From Juglans regia (lineage: Eukaryota; Streptophyta; Magnoliopsida; Fagales; Juglandaceae), in assembly GCF_001411555.2 (NCBI RefSeq), contig NC_049908.1:29240724-29304723 (forward strand): DNA of 64,000 nt. The letters run 5' to 3'. Below, piece after piece: positions 49,801 to 61,800 of this stretch (positions are counted from its first letter, which is position 1; the number at the start of each line of letters is the position of its first letter). The notes beneath the pieces were generated by a model. It saw nothing but the letters and a program-made list of their open reading frames with translations. It was not told where the DNA came from and did no database searches. A program made the translations under genes and the position numbers.

Positions 49801-52800
49801 CACCAAGAATGCTCCATTTCGGAATCCCCAAATCAAAAGCCCTAAATTCCGAAATGCATGTATATGGAAAATGCATGAAGAAATTCAAGATAAACACCGA
49901 AAATGATTGGAGAGAATCAAAGATTAGAGACTTACCGTGATTATAATGTGATTTCTTGAGAGAAATCAAATGAAAACACACGGTGAGAAGAGAGAGATGT
50001 CGCGCAAGAAGGGGAAGAAGAAACGGCGCAGAGAGAAAGAAGCAGGCTGGGGAAAAAGAAAGGGGCGCGGGGCATTTTAAAACACTTTCGCTCGAGCGGC
50101 TTTTAAGTTCGCTCGAGCGGCTTCCCACAATTTTACTTTTCTGCCTTTAAAAAAAATCAGTGTGATCCAACTATTAATGAGGTTAATTTTTAAATCATTC
50201 ACACACATCAAATGTAGAAAGGCATCATGTCATTATAAAACACGCAGGTAATAAAAACAAAGTATCACAAGTAATCAAAACAGCCGTGTTGACAAATTCC
50301 TTGCTTAATCAAGAAATTTCAACCAAAAGGTGTGAGTGGGGTTGGGCTGTACAAGAAACCATAAGTGTTTGAGAAACTCTTCCATGATGCAGAAAGTCAA
50401 ACCCAATGCTGCTAGCACCTAGATGCTTCTGTTTGATTATCTGTATCAATGTCAGGATACTTGTTTACCCTTTTCTTTTATCCTTTTTTTTTTTTTAAAT
50501 ATGCAACAACATCCCTTTTTCTTTTTCTTTGTGCAAGGGAACAATAATGAGGTTGTCTAGCCCGTGGTCAATTCTGTGTGTAGGTAGAGTTTCCTAACAC
50601 TTTTGATTGCCTCCCCAAGAACTCACGGTGGTGAAACGTCGATTGACTAAGCGTGGAGTGAAGTGTGTGAAGCTAGTCACAGATTACAACTGATACTCAT
50701 GTTTCAAACCTTTGTAAGCCATAGATATATGATACAATTCTCAAAAGACACATGCACCTAGATTTTTAGAATTAACAGCACCAATAACTAAAAATCACAA
50801 CCATGGAGTGCATGTAAAGGCAGTATTACCCAAAAAGGAATAAGACGATGAATAATCACAAAATAACAAAAATAAAAGAAAGAAGAAAAAAAATGCATGT
50901 AATGCATGCAATGCATGTTATGCATGTTTCAACCCTCAGGTCAATGCACAGATACCAATAGCCTTTCTAAGTAATTCAAACCGAAGCCCATCCAAAGGTT
51001 TAGTGAAAAGGTCGGCTAGTTGGTGTTCGGTGGGAATGTACTCAAGAGTCACAACACGTGTTTCTACCAGCTCTCGAATAAGATGATGTCTAATGTCAAT
51101 GTGCTTGGTCCTAGAGTGTTGGACAGGATTTTTTGAAATGTTTATGGCACTAGTATTGTCACAATAAATGCTCATCATACCTTGAGTAATGCCATAGTCA
51201 CACAACATTTGCTTCATCCACAACAATTGCGTGCAACAGCTGCCTGCAGCAATATATTCAGCCTCAGCCGTGGATAGCGATATGGAGTTTTGCTTCTTGC
51301 TCATCCAGGCAATAAGGTTTGTGCCGACATAGAAACACCCACCAGAAGTACTTTTCCTATCATCTGCATTACCTGCCCAGTCAGCATCGGAATAGCCTGC
51401 AAGCTCAGTATTAGAGTCTCTAGAATACCAGATCCCATAATTGACTGTCTCATTTACATAGCGAAGTATGCGTTTGATAGCTACTAAATGTGATTCCTTA
51501 GGATTGGCTTGAAATCTAGCACAGACCCCAACACTAAAAGCAATGTCTGGTCTACTTGCAGTGAGATACAGTAGACTCCCAATTATGCTCCTATACAAGG
51601 ATTGCTCAACATTCTTGCCTGACCCATCAGTACTAAGCTTAACACTCGTGCTCATGGGGGTTCTGGCATGGCTTTTCCCATCTAATCCAAATTTTTTGAT
51701 TAATTCCTTTGCATATTTGGATTGAGATATGAACAACCCATTATCTAACTGTTTCACTTGGAGTCCTAAAAAGAAGGTTAGTTCACCCACCATGCTCATT
51801 TCAAATTCATTTTTCATTTCTTCGGCAAACTCAAGAGCCAAGGCGTCAATCGATGATCCAAATACAATGTCATCTACATAGATTTGAGCAACTGTTATGT
51901 CTTCTCCAACTTTTCTGATAAACAGTGTTCTGTCAACATTTCCTCTCAGAAAATTGTGATCTTCAAGATATGAAGTAAGCCTCTCATACCAAGCTCTAGG
52001 AGCTTGTTTCAAACCATATAAGGCTTTCTTCAACCTATAGACATGATTAGGGTATTTTGGATCATTAAAACCTTTCGGTTGTTCGACGTACACTTCTTCT
52101 TGGAGGATCCCATTCAGAAATGCACTCTTGACATCCATTTGATACAGCTTAAAACACATGTGGCATGCAATGCTGAATAATATCCGGATAGATTCAAGTC
52201 TAGCAACTGGTGCAAAGGTCTCGTCAAAGTCTATTCCTTCCATTTGTGCATACCCTTGAGCAACCAATCTTGCTTTATTTCTCACTATTGTACCATTCTC
52301 ATCCGACTTATTCTTAAATATCCACTTAGTACCCACGACATTGTGATTCTCTGGTCTTGGCACCAAGTACCACACATTATTCCTCACAAATTGGTTTATT
52401 TCTTCATGCATAGCATTCAACCAATTCTCATCATTTAAGGCTTCTTCGATTCTCTTTGGTTCAATTTGTGAGATGTAGCTTGAGTAAGCCAATTGATTTA
52501 TCACTTTCCTCCTCAGCCTCATTCCTTCATCTATGTGTCCTATGATGTTATCCTGAGGATGATTTAACTTTACTCTTGAAGAGGGCTCCTTTTGGTAACT
52601 CACTTTTTCACTTGAAGAGGTCTCTAAGTTCTGATTCAGTGTACCAAAATCTTCTTGTCCAATTTCACTCGGTGTGTGGGTTAGCTCTTCCTTGTTTAAC
52701 TCCTCTCCAGGAGCATCATTCACCACCACATTTATGGATTCCATGACGGTTTGGGTGCGTAGATTGTAACACCTATAAGCACGACTGTTTCTGGAATATC

Positions 52801-55800
52801 CAAGAAAAATTCCCTCATCACTCTTAGGGTCAAACTTAGCTAAGTTTTCCCTATCTCTCAAAATGTAGCATTTACTTCCAAACACCCGGAAGTATTTCAC
52901 ATTAGGTTTCTTTCCTTTCCACATCTCATATGGTGTTTTGGAAGTGTTTGGTCGTGGATAGACTCTATTCACAATATGACATGCTGTGTTCACAGCTTCT
53001 CCCCAGAAGTGAGTAGGTACACTTTTGCTGTGAATCATGACCCGTGCCATTTCTTGAATAACTCTGTTTTTTCTTTCGACCACTCCATTTTGTTGCGGAG
53101 TGATAGGGGCAGAAAATTCTTGACTGATACCTTCTTCATCACAGAAACTCTCAAGATTTGAGTTTTCAAACTCTCTTCCATGATCACTCCTAATTCTGAC
53201 TATTGCTTTCCCTTGCTCATTCTGAAGTTTCTTGCACAAAGTTCTAATCACATTAGGAGCTTCACCTTTTTCTCTCAGAAATTCTACCCAGGAGTATCTG
53301 GTGAAATCATCTACCATTACCAGTATGTATCTCTTTCCCCCCAAGCTCTCAGTTCTAGAGGGTCCCATCAGATCAATGTGCAGCAACTCTAATGGTCGTT
53401 CGGTCAGGATAGCCGTTGTGTTCTTGTGAGCTGTTCTAACTTGTTTTCCCAACTGACATGACCCACAAACAGGAGTCTCTGCTTTACCCAGCTCAGGCAA
53501 TCCCATCACCATCTCTTTCTTGGCAATCTTAGATAGATTTTTGTGATTCACATGTCCAAGTCTTTGATGCCAGAGGTCAGTAGTTTCACTCTTAGTACTA
53601 TTGCAACTATACTGAGGTTTAGAGGCAAGGCCATAACAATTATCAGATGTCCTTGTTCCCTGCATCATGCAATTTCCATTATTATCTGAAACAATACACA
53701 TATCTTTTGAAAAACGGACTTCTGCACCATTGTCACACATTTGGCTTATACTTAGGAGATTTGCTTTTAATCCATCAACAAATAGGACTTCTCTCAAGAC
53801 GGGTAGTCCAGGTATTTCAATTTCACCCCTTCCTATTATATCAGCTTTTCCCTCATCTCCAAATGTTACTGTTCCACACTTGTACTCCTCAACTGTTTTA
53901 AATAGACTTTTATCACCCGACATATGGCGAGAACACCCGCTATCAAGATACCACATGTAGGTGTCTCTGGTGTTTAGAGCAATGTGTGCCACATGGCACG
54001 TGTGCATTTTTCCAGTTCTGACCCACATTTTTCTAACTTTGGGAAAGATGTCCTTTTTGCTAGTTGAAAGTTGGTCTATCTTGACATTTAGCATCTCATT
54101 TTGTCTAGTTAGGGCCCTGACTTGACTCCAAAGATTTAAATGTCCTCTTCTCGATTCACTATTTCCATCTCTCATAGGATTCCTCCTAAGCTCATAACAA
54201 TTTGGTCGAATGTGACCAGCCTTACCACAATTATGGCACACGTAATTCTTTTTGTGTTCTCTTTGTCCCCTGAAAGATGAGACATATTTAGGAGCTGTTC
54301 TGGGATTTCTATCCATTTTTGGTGAGTACACACTTCTACTTTGAGAGCGTGTATGATGATCATACATGGTGCATCTCTTCAATCTAAAACAGTCTCCTAT
54401 AACATGACCAGTCTTACCACAGTGGTGACACACAGGGCTTGTATTTCGAACTCTTGATTTATCATGAGACTGAACACCCATTTTTACATGAGAGGATTTC
54501 TTACCCTTGTTAGATGGGTTAGCATTCCCTTTTGCAACAGACTCACGAACAAACACAGTTTTCTTCTCATTCTTATAGGAGACTTTTGATGTAGTAGCTG
54601 TATCAGATTTCTCTGTATCATATCCTAGTCCACTCCTATCACCAGGAGGCTTTCCTGACCTCAGGATTTCATCCAGCTTTTCTTTCCCAGTGGACACGGA
54701 TTTCAGTTTATCCTTCAACAGAATCATCTCACTTTCTTGTTTTTTTAATTCCTCTTCTAGAGATACATTCCTCATTTTTAGCTGATCAGTTAGACCAATG
54801 GCTTCATTTAATTTGCCTTGAAGCCCTTCATTTTCTCGTTTGCTGAAGTCTATCTCCTCAATGTGCGCTTTGTTGCGTTTTCTCAATTTAACACATTCCT
54901 TATACAGCTTCTCGTAGACTTCTTGCAACTGATCTTCATACCCAGATTCATTTCCAGATATGCTCCCATCATCAGACACTGATTCACTACATTGACTTTT
55001 GCTGCTAGCAGAGGCAGTGAATGCCATGTAGTTAAGATTTCCTTTTGGCGTAGAGTTATCTGATGATTCACTCGACTCTGACTCACTCTCACTTAAAGAT
55101 GCAATCTTAGCTCTTTCTTTTGCCTTTTTGTAATTTGCACATTCCAGACGAATGTGTCCAAATCCATGGCATTCATGACACTGCACCTTTGATTGTACCT
55201 TGTCTTTATTAGCTTTAGTGTACTTCTCAGTGCTTCTCTCCTTGTTCCCTGAACTCGAGCCTCTATTATATCTCTCAAACTTTTTCTTCTCTGGCCTCTG
55301 GTTCTTATTGTTTCTAGCCACAAACATTTTCCTGAACTTCTTAGCATAAAAAGCTATTTCTCTGTCACTCATAGCTGACTCATCAGATGACTCATTTGAC
55401 TCCTCTCTAATGGTATTGAGGGCTATGGACTTGTGTTTCTTATCCACAGGAAGAGTGTGTTCATATGTTTGCAGAGAGCCTACCAATTCTTCAATTCTCA
55501 TACTGTCCAGATCTTTACTTTCCTCAATGGCAGTAACTTTAGGACGAAACCTCTCAGGGAGTGATCTGAGAACTTTTCTCACAATTCTATTCTCAGGAAT
55601 TCTGTCCCCCAAATTAAAACGAGAATTGACGACATCATTTAATTTGGCATAAAAAGCATCAAATGTTTCATCATCCTTCATTCTCAGTTCTTCAAAACTT
55701 GTGGTCAGCATTTGAAGTTTAGAATTCTTCACAGCCTTGGTGCCCTCATGGGTGATCTCAAGAATGTCCCAAGCTTCTTTGCAATTCTCACACATGGAGA

Positions 55801-58800
55801 TTCGCTTGAACTCCTCCTGGGACACGGCCATGAAAATCGCATTCAGGCCTTTGCTATTCCAACCACATTCATTAATTTCATCCCTAGAATAATTATCCAC
55901 ACTTTTGGGGGTTTGAACTCCTTCAATAATAGTGACTGGTTCTCTCCATCCCTTTGTTATAGAAACCCATACTCGTTCATCCACAGATTTTAGGAAAGCT
56001 CTCATTCGAACTTTCCAATAAGCATAGTTGTTTCCATCAAAATAAGGTGGCGATGTGAGAGATTGAGACTTCTCCATAATAACCACAACAGCAGGATCAC
56101 ACTCAGGAATTTAATCCCAGCGGAGTGAACCCGCTCTGATACCAATTGAAAAAGCAGTGGTTCTACCAATCACTACACCTAGAGGGGGGGTGAATAGGTG
56201 TATTCCAATTTTTGTGGTCTTTTCAAAAACAGAAACAAATAAACAGTTAATCAATGAACAAGAATAATTAACACAATGATTTTGGTCACGAAGTGGAAAC
56301 TCATTTGAAGAACTTCTTCAAATTCTAAAACCACTCCGGGTGTAAGGCACCACCTAAAATCCACTATAGAAAAAGTTCATTACAACCAATATAGAAACAC
56401 TCACAAAACCTTTGTAGTTTCCTAAACTTGGCTTGCAACATCACGAGTGACCCACTCGATCTCTACACGCATGTAGTGTCGGAACTCCGACCTTCTATAG
56501 CTTTCCACGAGAACCTCTCGATCTCTGCATCAACAGCAGCTCCGGAAACCTTCCGGCCAACAAAACGTCCACTTCAATGGACTTTGAAAGAGGTTTGATT
56601 TTGAGAGTGGTGTGGTGGATTAGTGTTTGTCCAAAAGAGATTCACAAGGTGAGGAATAGGTTTCTCTCTTTGGCTCTTGAAACACTTAAGGTTTTGCTCT
56701 GTTTTTCCACACCACACAACAGAAATGATCTGTTATATTTATAGTCCCAGCAAGTCACGGCGCCCAAAGCATGAATTTTAGGTTGTCTTTGAACATTGGC
56801 TCGAGCGAGGTGTCGAGCGAAGGTCGAGCGCACGTTATCTTCTGAAACCGCTCGAGCGAGGTGTCGAGCGAACATCTCTGGATGTCTCTGGACGGGTTCC
56901 GCTCGAGCGCCACGTCGAGCGCACATCGAGCGAACCACTCTGGATGAGTTCTGCTCGAGCGCCACGTCAAGCTCACCTCGAGCGAACCGCTCTGTCTTGG
57001 TTCCGCTCGAGCGCCAAGTCGAGCGCATATCGAGCGAACCACTCTGGATGGGTTCAGCTCGAGCGTTACGTCAAGCTCACCTCGAGCGAACCACTCTGTC
57101 TTGGTTCCGCTCGAGCGCCATGTCGAGCGCCAATCGAGCGAACCTCTCTGGAAGGTTTCGCTCGAGCGCTGGAATGTCGAGCGCCAGTCGAGCCATGTTG
57201 AGCATACTTCAATATTTTTCATGTACTAATGCATCAACACTTGTTACAACTCAACTTTACATAGGTTTTCACAAGAATATGCCAATTGAACACATTTTTC
57301 CCTCAACATACACATCGGCTGTTACATCTATAATCCAAGAGTAAAGATGTTTAAGACTAATTATATTAAGAAAAAGGTGTAAGATTGTATCCTGTCCTTC
57401 CACAAGGATTGTGGGCTGAGGTCATGTTGTCTAAATGAGAGTCTGTTTGTATTCATCAAGTATCTATTTTTGTTTATTTTAGGCTGCTGAATTTTTGACA
57501 GTCTCCAACAACATGAGGTTGTTATCAACACAAACAAAAGCCCCTCCACAAGCACGACAGATGGTGCGTTTTCTTTACTCTTTAGTAATTCATAGTCTAA
57601 TTCATTCTTCTTGGCATGATTGCAAAATCGTGGCTAATTCTTATTTGATTACAAACTGCTATGCTCAAAGTTTTAGTTTGTAAATATTATATTTGATCTA
57701 AATCTAGACAAAGGATAAAACCGGTTGGACATGCAAGATATACAAAACTGCAGAGAAAGAATAAAATATTAGGGAGGAAACATCAAATTCATGAGAACAA
57801 GAGTGTGCAAATTAAGTTGTAGCATTTTCCCTTCACCTTAAGGGTAGGAGATGTGAATCCTCAAGTGGTTCTTTTATGGCCTGTTTGGTTTGGATTTCTC
57901 AAGCTAAATAAATTTAAAATCTGATTAATTTTTTTTTACCTTTTTATACGAAAAAATGATTTCCTAAACGTAAGTATAAGAGATTTTTAAAAAGCCATGG
58001 ACTTAAGTGACCGGTCAAAAAAAAAAAAAAATCCATGGGAGTGAGTGTAGAATTGTAGTTGTATATTAGGAGTCACTGACAACTTTTCTTCCTTGCTTAC
58101 ATACAAATTTCTTTCAAGTTTCTTCTTGAACATGCATATTGTTTTGAAATTTGCTTTCTTAATATCTATCACTTTTAGGCTTAGCATCTTAGTAATCAGA
58201 TTGAGTGATTATGCTCTATGCTGTTGTAACTAAGAGATGAAAAACCTTATCAATGGTGCTCTCCTTTCAGTGAGCACAAATGTCACTTCTTTTCAATCCC
58301 AAATGTTGTTATGGAATCCTCTTAAATCCAATTAGTATGGCTGGGCATATATTTCTCTCCCAATTTTTTGACATTGCAAGTGCAAGGATAGAATTTGAGT
58401 TTATTTTTTGTTAATTTTTTGTCGGGTCTTGGCAACTCATCAATTGGTTATAGGTTTACTTGTTAGTTAAAAATCATATTAAAAATTCTTTTGAGATAAC
58501 TGCCTTCATTCTTCTAATATGCAATGCAAATTTGATGACATGCTTATGGTATTGCTTTTGTAGGGAGCTCTTAAAGTATCAATGCTAAGTCCTGGAATCA
58601 TTTATGAACCTTATGCACCTCGTGAACCAATATCATTTTGGAAGAGGTTAGATTTAAAAGTGTTTTAAAACCTTAATCAAGCTTATAGCTCTAAAAACTC
58701 TTGTGGAACAGCATATAGATTGTTTATGGTACATGTTTGAATCTAATTGACAGAACTTTTTGTTTTTTTTTTTTATGTCGGGGAACCTCTCCAAGGTAGG

Positions 58801-61800
58801 GCCTTTTGGACCCATCCCTGTAGAGTTAACCCAGGTCCTATGCACCGCACCCTCAGAAGTTTTCTTACACGAAACTGATAGCAACTCTAGATAGGTCTTG
58901 TGAGGTTGCATGATATTTGTGTGCACACGATTAATTACAAATTTCATTATACACTAGTTATTTAAGGTAAAATTTGCTTATGGAACGGAAACCTAAAGGC
59001 CCTAGCATGTTGGAATAGGCAGCACAATAGCTCTCAGTTGGCAGCGGCATGGAGGATGATTCCTTTGTGTTTAATGTGGTGTTTATGGAAGGAAAGAAAT
59101 GAGAGGTGCTTCAACGACAAGGAGCGAACTGTTGAGGATATTTGGAAATTGTTTGTGTCTTCTTTGCTGCAATGGTCTTTGGCTATTGTTCTTAAGGGAG
59201 GGAATGCTCATGAGTTTTTGTTTTCTTTTCAGGTTTCTAGAATGTAATTAGGTGTTTCTTTTATATACTTCTTGTGTACATAGGCTTCGCCTAGTTTCAT
59301 TCAATAAAGTTCTTACTTACAAAAAATAAAAAACATAAAGGCCCTACCCATAAGGAGGACTGGGTGTTTATATATTGAAATGACTTTTTGAAAAGTATAT
59401 ATACTGAATGATATATCATAGTCAAGGTGAAAGTATAAAGGTGGCAAACTTACTCTGATTAAAAGCATTCTTTCTAATTTACCCACCTATTTATTTTCTC
59501 TGCTCCCTCTCCCTCATAAAGGTGGTCAACTGTATAGAGAAGTTGCAACGAGACTTCTTGTGGAGTGGATTGGAGGAAGAGTTCAAATTTCATTTGGTTA
59601 ATTGGTCACTTGTATGTACCCCAATTTCTGGGGGTGGCTTGGGGATTCATAACTTGACGAAATTCAACCAAGCCTTATTATGTAAATAGTTGTGGAGGTA
59701 TCAAAACGAAAGGGGGGCCCTATGGAAGTCCATTATAGATTCATAGTTTGGGGAGGCTTGGGGAGGATGGTGCCCGAATGAGGTACGTGGCACATATGGA
59801 GTGGGTTTGTGGAAATACATTAGGAGATCTTTCGAAGACATGAACATATTGTGGTGGGTGATGGCTCTCGTATCAGATTTTGGTATGACAAATGGTGGTG
59901 TGAATGTAGCTTCCAAGATGTATTCCCTGCTATTTTTGAGATCGCACGAGTAAAGGATGTTGCGATAGCCGATCTCTTGGTCTTTTCTAGTAGCTCCCCT
60001 CAATGGAATGTATAATTCATTAGGGCTGCTGACGACTGGGAGATGGAGACTATCATAGAGTTCAATGAGGCATTGTATTCTGTAAGCATGATAGAGGGTA
60101 CCACGTATAAGTTGAGTTGGAGCCCCTCCAAGAAAGGTAAATTCACGGTCAAATCGTTTTACCAAGTTCTAACGAGCCCTGGAATGACTATGTTCCCATG
60201 AAAGAGCATATGACAGAAGAAAGCTCATTCAAAAGCAGCTTTTTTCGTATGAACAACATCTCTGGACGAGATCCATACCATAGATAACTTAAGGAAATAT
60301 CGGGTAATGGTGTTGGACTGATGTTTTATGTGTAAGAAGCATGGTGAATTAGTAAATCACTTGTTTTTACACTGCGAGGTGGACCGGACCATGTGGGATG
60401 ATTTTTTCGTGAGAACTGGATTGTCATGGGTCATAACTCTTAGACTGGTGGATTTCCTTGCAAGTTGGAGAGGCCTCTGAGGCAACTCACAAGTGGCAAC
60501 GATCTGGAAAATGGTTCTTATATGCATGTGTTGGTGCATTCGGCGGGAGATAAATGATAGAAGCTTCGAAGATCATGAGAGAACAATGAATGAGCTCAAA
60601 GCTTTCTTTTTCAAAACTTTGTTCTTATGGGTGGGGTTATTGTTTGTAATGGACTATATGTCCATGATCTTCTTTTTTCGATTGTAAACTCTAATTAGTA
60701 ATTCTCATGTATATTCTCTGTGTACTTGGGCTTTGCCTACTTCTATGAATAAAATTTCTTGATTACATATATAAAAAAAAAATATAAAAAGAAATTATTA
60801 TAATAAAGTTCAGGTGTCAAGCATTTAACATGATCATGAATTTGAAATCACCCATACTGTTTTTGGATTCCTCTGTGCTGAAGTTTTCTTCTTTTGTTAA
60901 CAAATTATGAATTAAAAAAAAGGATCAATTGGACATAAGATTTACTACAAGAGTGAATTTATACAAATTCAATGAGTGCATGGGGATATTGAGAGGCGTT
61001 AGTAAAGAAGGACATGATCAATGTTAGGGTTGAGCTAAAATCCGAAAATCCGATTCCGAATCCCACTCCACACCGTCAAAGTCAGAGCTCCGACAAAACG
61101 GAGTCAAAGTTGAATTTTAATTTTTTTTTTGATTTTCTAGTAAGAGTCGGAGGTGTTGTCTAACCGACTCCAACTTTACCCTCCGACTCCGGCTCCAATA
61201 TTGTACATATGTTATAAAAATATATATTATTTGTAGATTTATTACATATACTAGTATAGTTATATAATTATATAACTAGAATTTATATAGTTAAATTAAA
61301 TAATATACTAGTATGAGCTGATTATTATAAAATAATATACTTATGCTATAATATAAATAGACTAATAGTTAGTATATGTAAATATCGTAGTATTACTACC
61401 ATACATAATCAAGTATAGAAATGAGTTAGACACTAGTATAGAAATAAGTCTAGTATAATAAGTTAATAACATGTAATTGGACACTTGAAATAATCTAGTA
61501 TGGTATTAAGTTATAAATAAGTTAGACACTCGTAACATGTAATTAGATACAATAGTACAAGAAATAAGTCTAATATAATAAGTTAACAAGACGTAATACT
61601 ATAGTATAATAGCATGTAATTATACATGTAAATCAGCAGTGATTTAGTTTTGGTTATATTTTAGTAAACTTGAAATTTGAAAGCCCACAAAAAAATATCT
61701 GTAAAGTCTTGTTTAAAAAGGGGCTAAATATGAAGCATTTTATTCTAGTAATCATAAAGCATCTATTTCCCTCCTGTTCAGACTTTTCATGTTTTCATGC

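Larger units (their letters stand above)
38626..57313 (-). mobile_element. Sirevirus-like Copia retrotransposon, LTR-internal-LTR-internal-LTR, in mL45 intron 3
   Basis: The outer flanks are the direct repeat TACAC at 38626-38630 and 57309-57313, the target duplication. Between them lie LTR1 (38631-39851), internal region 1, LTR2 (from 48266, cut by a run of N), internal region 2, and LTR3 (56147-57308). On the minus strand the LTRs run TG...CA. A PBS sits next to LTR2 and LTR3 and a PPT next to LTR1. The long Gag, the extra frame between pol and the 3' LTR, and the CpG-rich LTR fit the Sirevirus (SIRE/Maximus) lineage. The host intron without it would be about 217 bp. Whether two tandem copies truly exist depends on the gap at 48558-48657. 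Confidence 0.88.

Noticed and set aside
59701..60165. 154-codon minus-strand frame downstream of mL45 exon 5
   Set aside because: The plus strand reads as a decayed LINE ORF2. This frame is its antisense shadow.
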